33,234 bases of DNA, from assembly GCA_947311795.1 (NCBI GenBank), contig CAMZLX010000111.1:1-33234 (forward strand), given 5' to 3'. This DNA comes from an uncultured Zetaproteobacteria bacterium (lineage in GTDB: Bacteria; Pseudomonadota; Zetaproteobacteria; Mariprofundales; Mariprofundaceae). Below the pieces are notes generated by a model. It saw only the letters and a list, made by a program, of their open reading frames with translations. It searched no databases and was not told the origin of the DNA. The position numbers were made by a program, and so were the translations under genes. Shown in pieces: positions 33,100-33,234 of the stretch. Every line of letters starts with the position of its first letter. The first letter of the stretch is position 1.

Positions 33100-33234
33100 T
33101 GGTCCAGTAAAAGTATAGACATCGAAAAGGGTTATGCTGCTTGTGGCAGCGTTTGCTGAACACTTTCATATTCATTGGGACTAAGATAGCCCAAATATGA
33201 ATGTGCTCTGCAACTGTTGTAGAACATTTCGATA
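33100..33234 (-). mobile_element. IS3-family insertion sequence, right edge cut by the window
   Basis: The sequence from about 33100 (TGGTCCAGTAAAAGTATAGAC) resembles an IS3-family terminal inverted repeat, and a transposase C-terminus follows on the minus strand. The exact terminal base and any target duplication cannot be fixed without the other end. Confidence 0.75.
33132..33234 (-). CDS. IS3-family transposase (OrfB), C-terminal part
   Basis: Partial, running off the right edge. The last 34 residues contain IEMFYNSCRAHSYLGYLSP, the hallmark end of the IS3-type DDE integrase domain (R-x-H-S-x-L-G-Y-x-S-P), followed by NEYESVQQTLPQAA and a stop at 33134-33132. The catalytic residues lie beyond the window, so activity cannot be judged. 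Confidence 0.9.
   Translation of the reverse strand, partial: IEMFYNSCRAHSYLGYLSPNEYESVQQTLPQAA

Noticed and set aside
1..33234. CRISPR array, tRNA or rRNA
   Set aside because: No regularly spaced short repeats and no recognisable tRNA or rRNA stretches found by eye on either strand.

Overview
The window comes from a Gram-negative bacterial chromosome of moderate-to-low G+C. The evidence is a lipoprotein signal, an outer-membrane barrel protein with an OmpA domain, and RecG, RuvC, RecO, Era and RF2 of proteobacterial type. HflD, the DUF455 ferritin-like protein, a three-cysteine SQR-type flavoprotein and dodecin would fit a deep-branching proteobacterium such as a Zetaproteobacterium. That placement is a guess from gene content, not a measurement.

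Region 1 (1-9.4 kb) is housekeeping. A thioredoxin cut by the left edge is followed by a hairpin terminator and a 42-aa membrane ORF. A tightly packed minus-strand gene string then runs hflD > ruvC > Ser/Thr kinase > RlmD/TrmA-type methyltransferase > peptide-binding lipoprotein > DEDDh exonuclease > recG, mostly with overlaps or gaps of a few bases. Region 2 (9.4-14.05 kb) holds a DUF455 ferritin-like gene on the plus strand. Facing it is a minus-strand string: response regulator > hybrid histidine kinase > mgtE > lytic transglycosylase.

Region 3 (14.05-24.3 kb) is the most distinctive part. Diverging from the two-component genes is a plus-strand array of four exported proteins: a small DUF11 protein, two Thr/Val/Ala/Gly-rich DUF11 proteins that are related to each other, and an approximately 1,878-residue outer-membrane protein combining DUF11, SdrD-B-like, OmpA-like and barrel-like segments. 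A two-domain cyclic-nucleotide-binding-type protein follows. The divergent spacer carries two perfect palindromes. The gaps between the exported genes carry strong hairpins, and one also holds a short basic ORF. I read this as a surface-structure locus with post-transcriptional dosage control. Its function is inference.

Region 4 (24.3-29.1 kb) contains minus-strand prfB (with an intact +1 programmed frameshift) > era > recO, and then an SQR-like flavoprotein followed by a 54-aa ORF and a terminator. Region 5 (29.1-33.2 kb) has lemA followed by an M48 metalloprotease with a long C-terminal extension, a 55-aa membrane ORF, a YefM-YoeB toxin-antitoxin pair with TGTACA-type operator repeats, a gene remnant, a dodecin gene, and the end of an IS3-family element inserted just after dodecin. 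No tRNA, rRNA or CRISPR array was seen.
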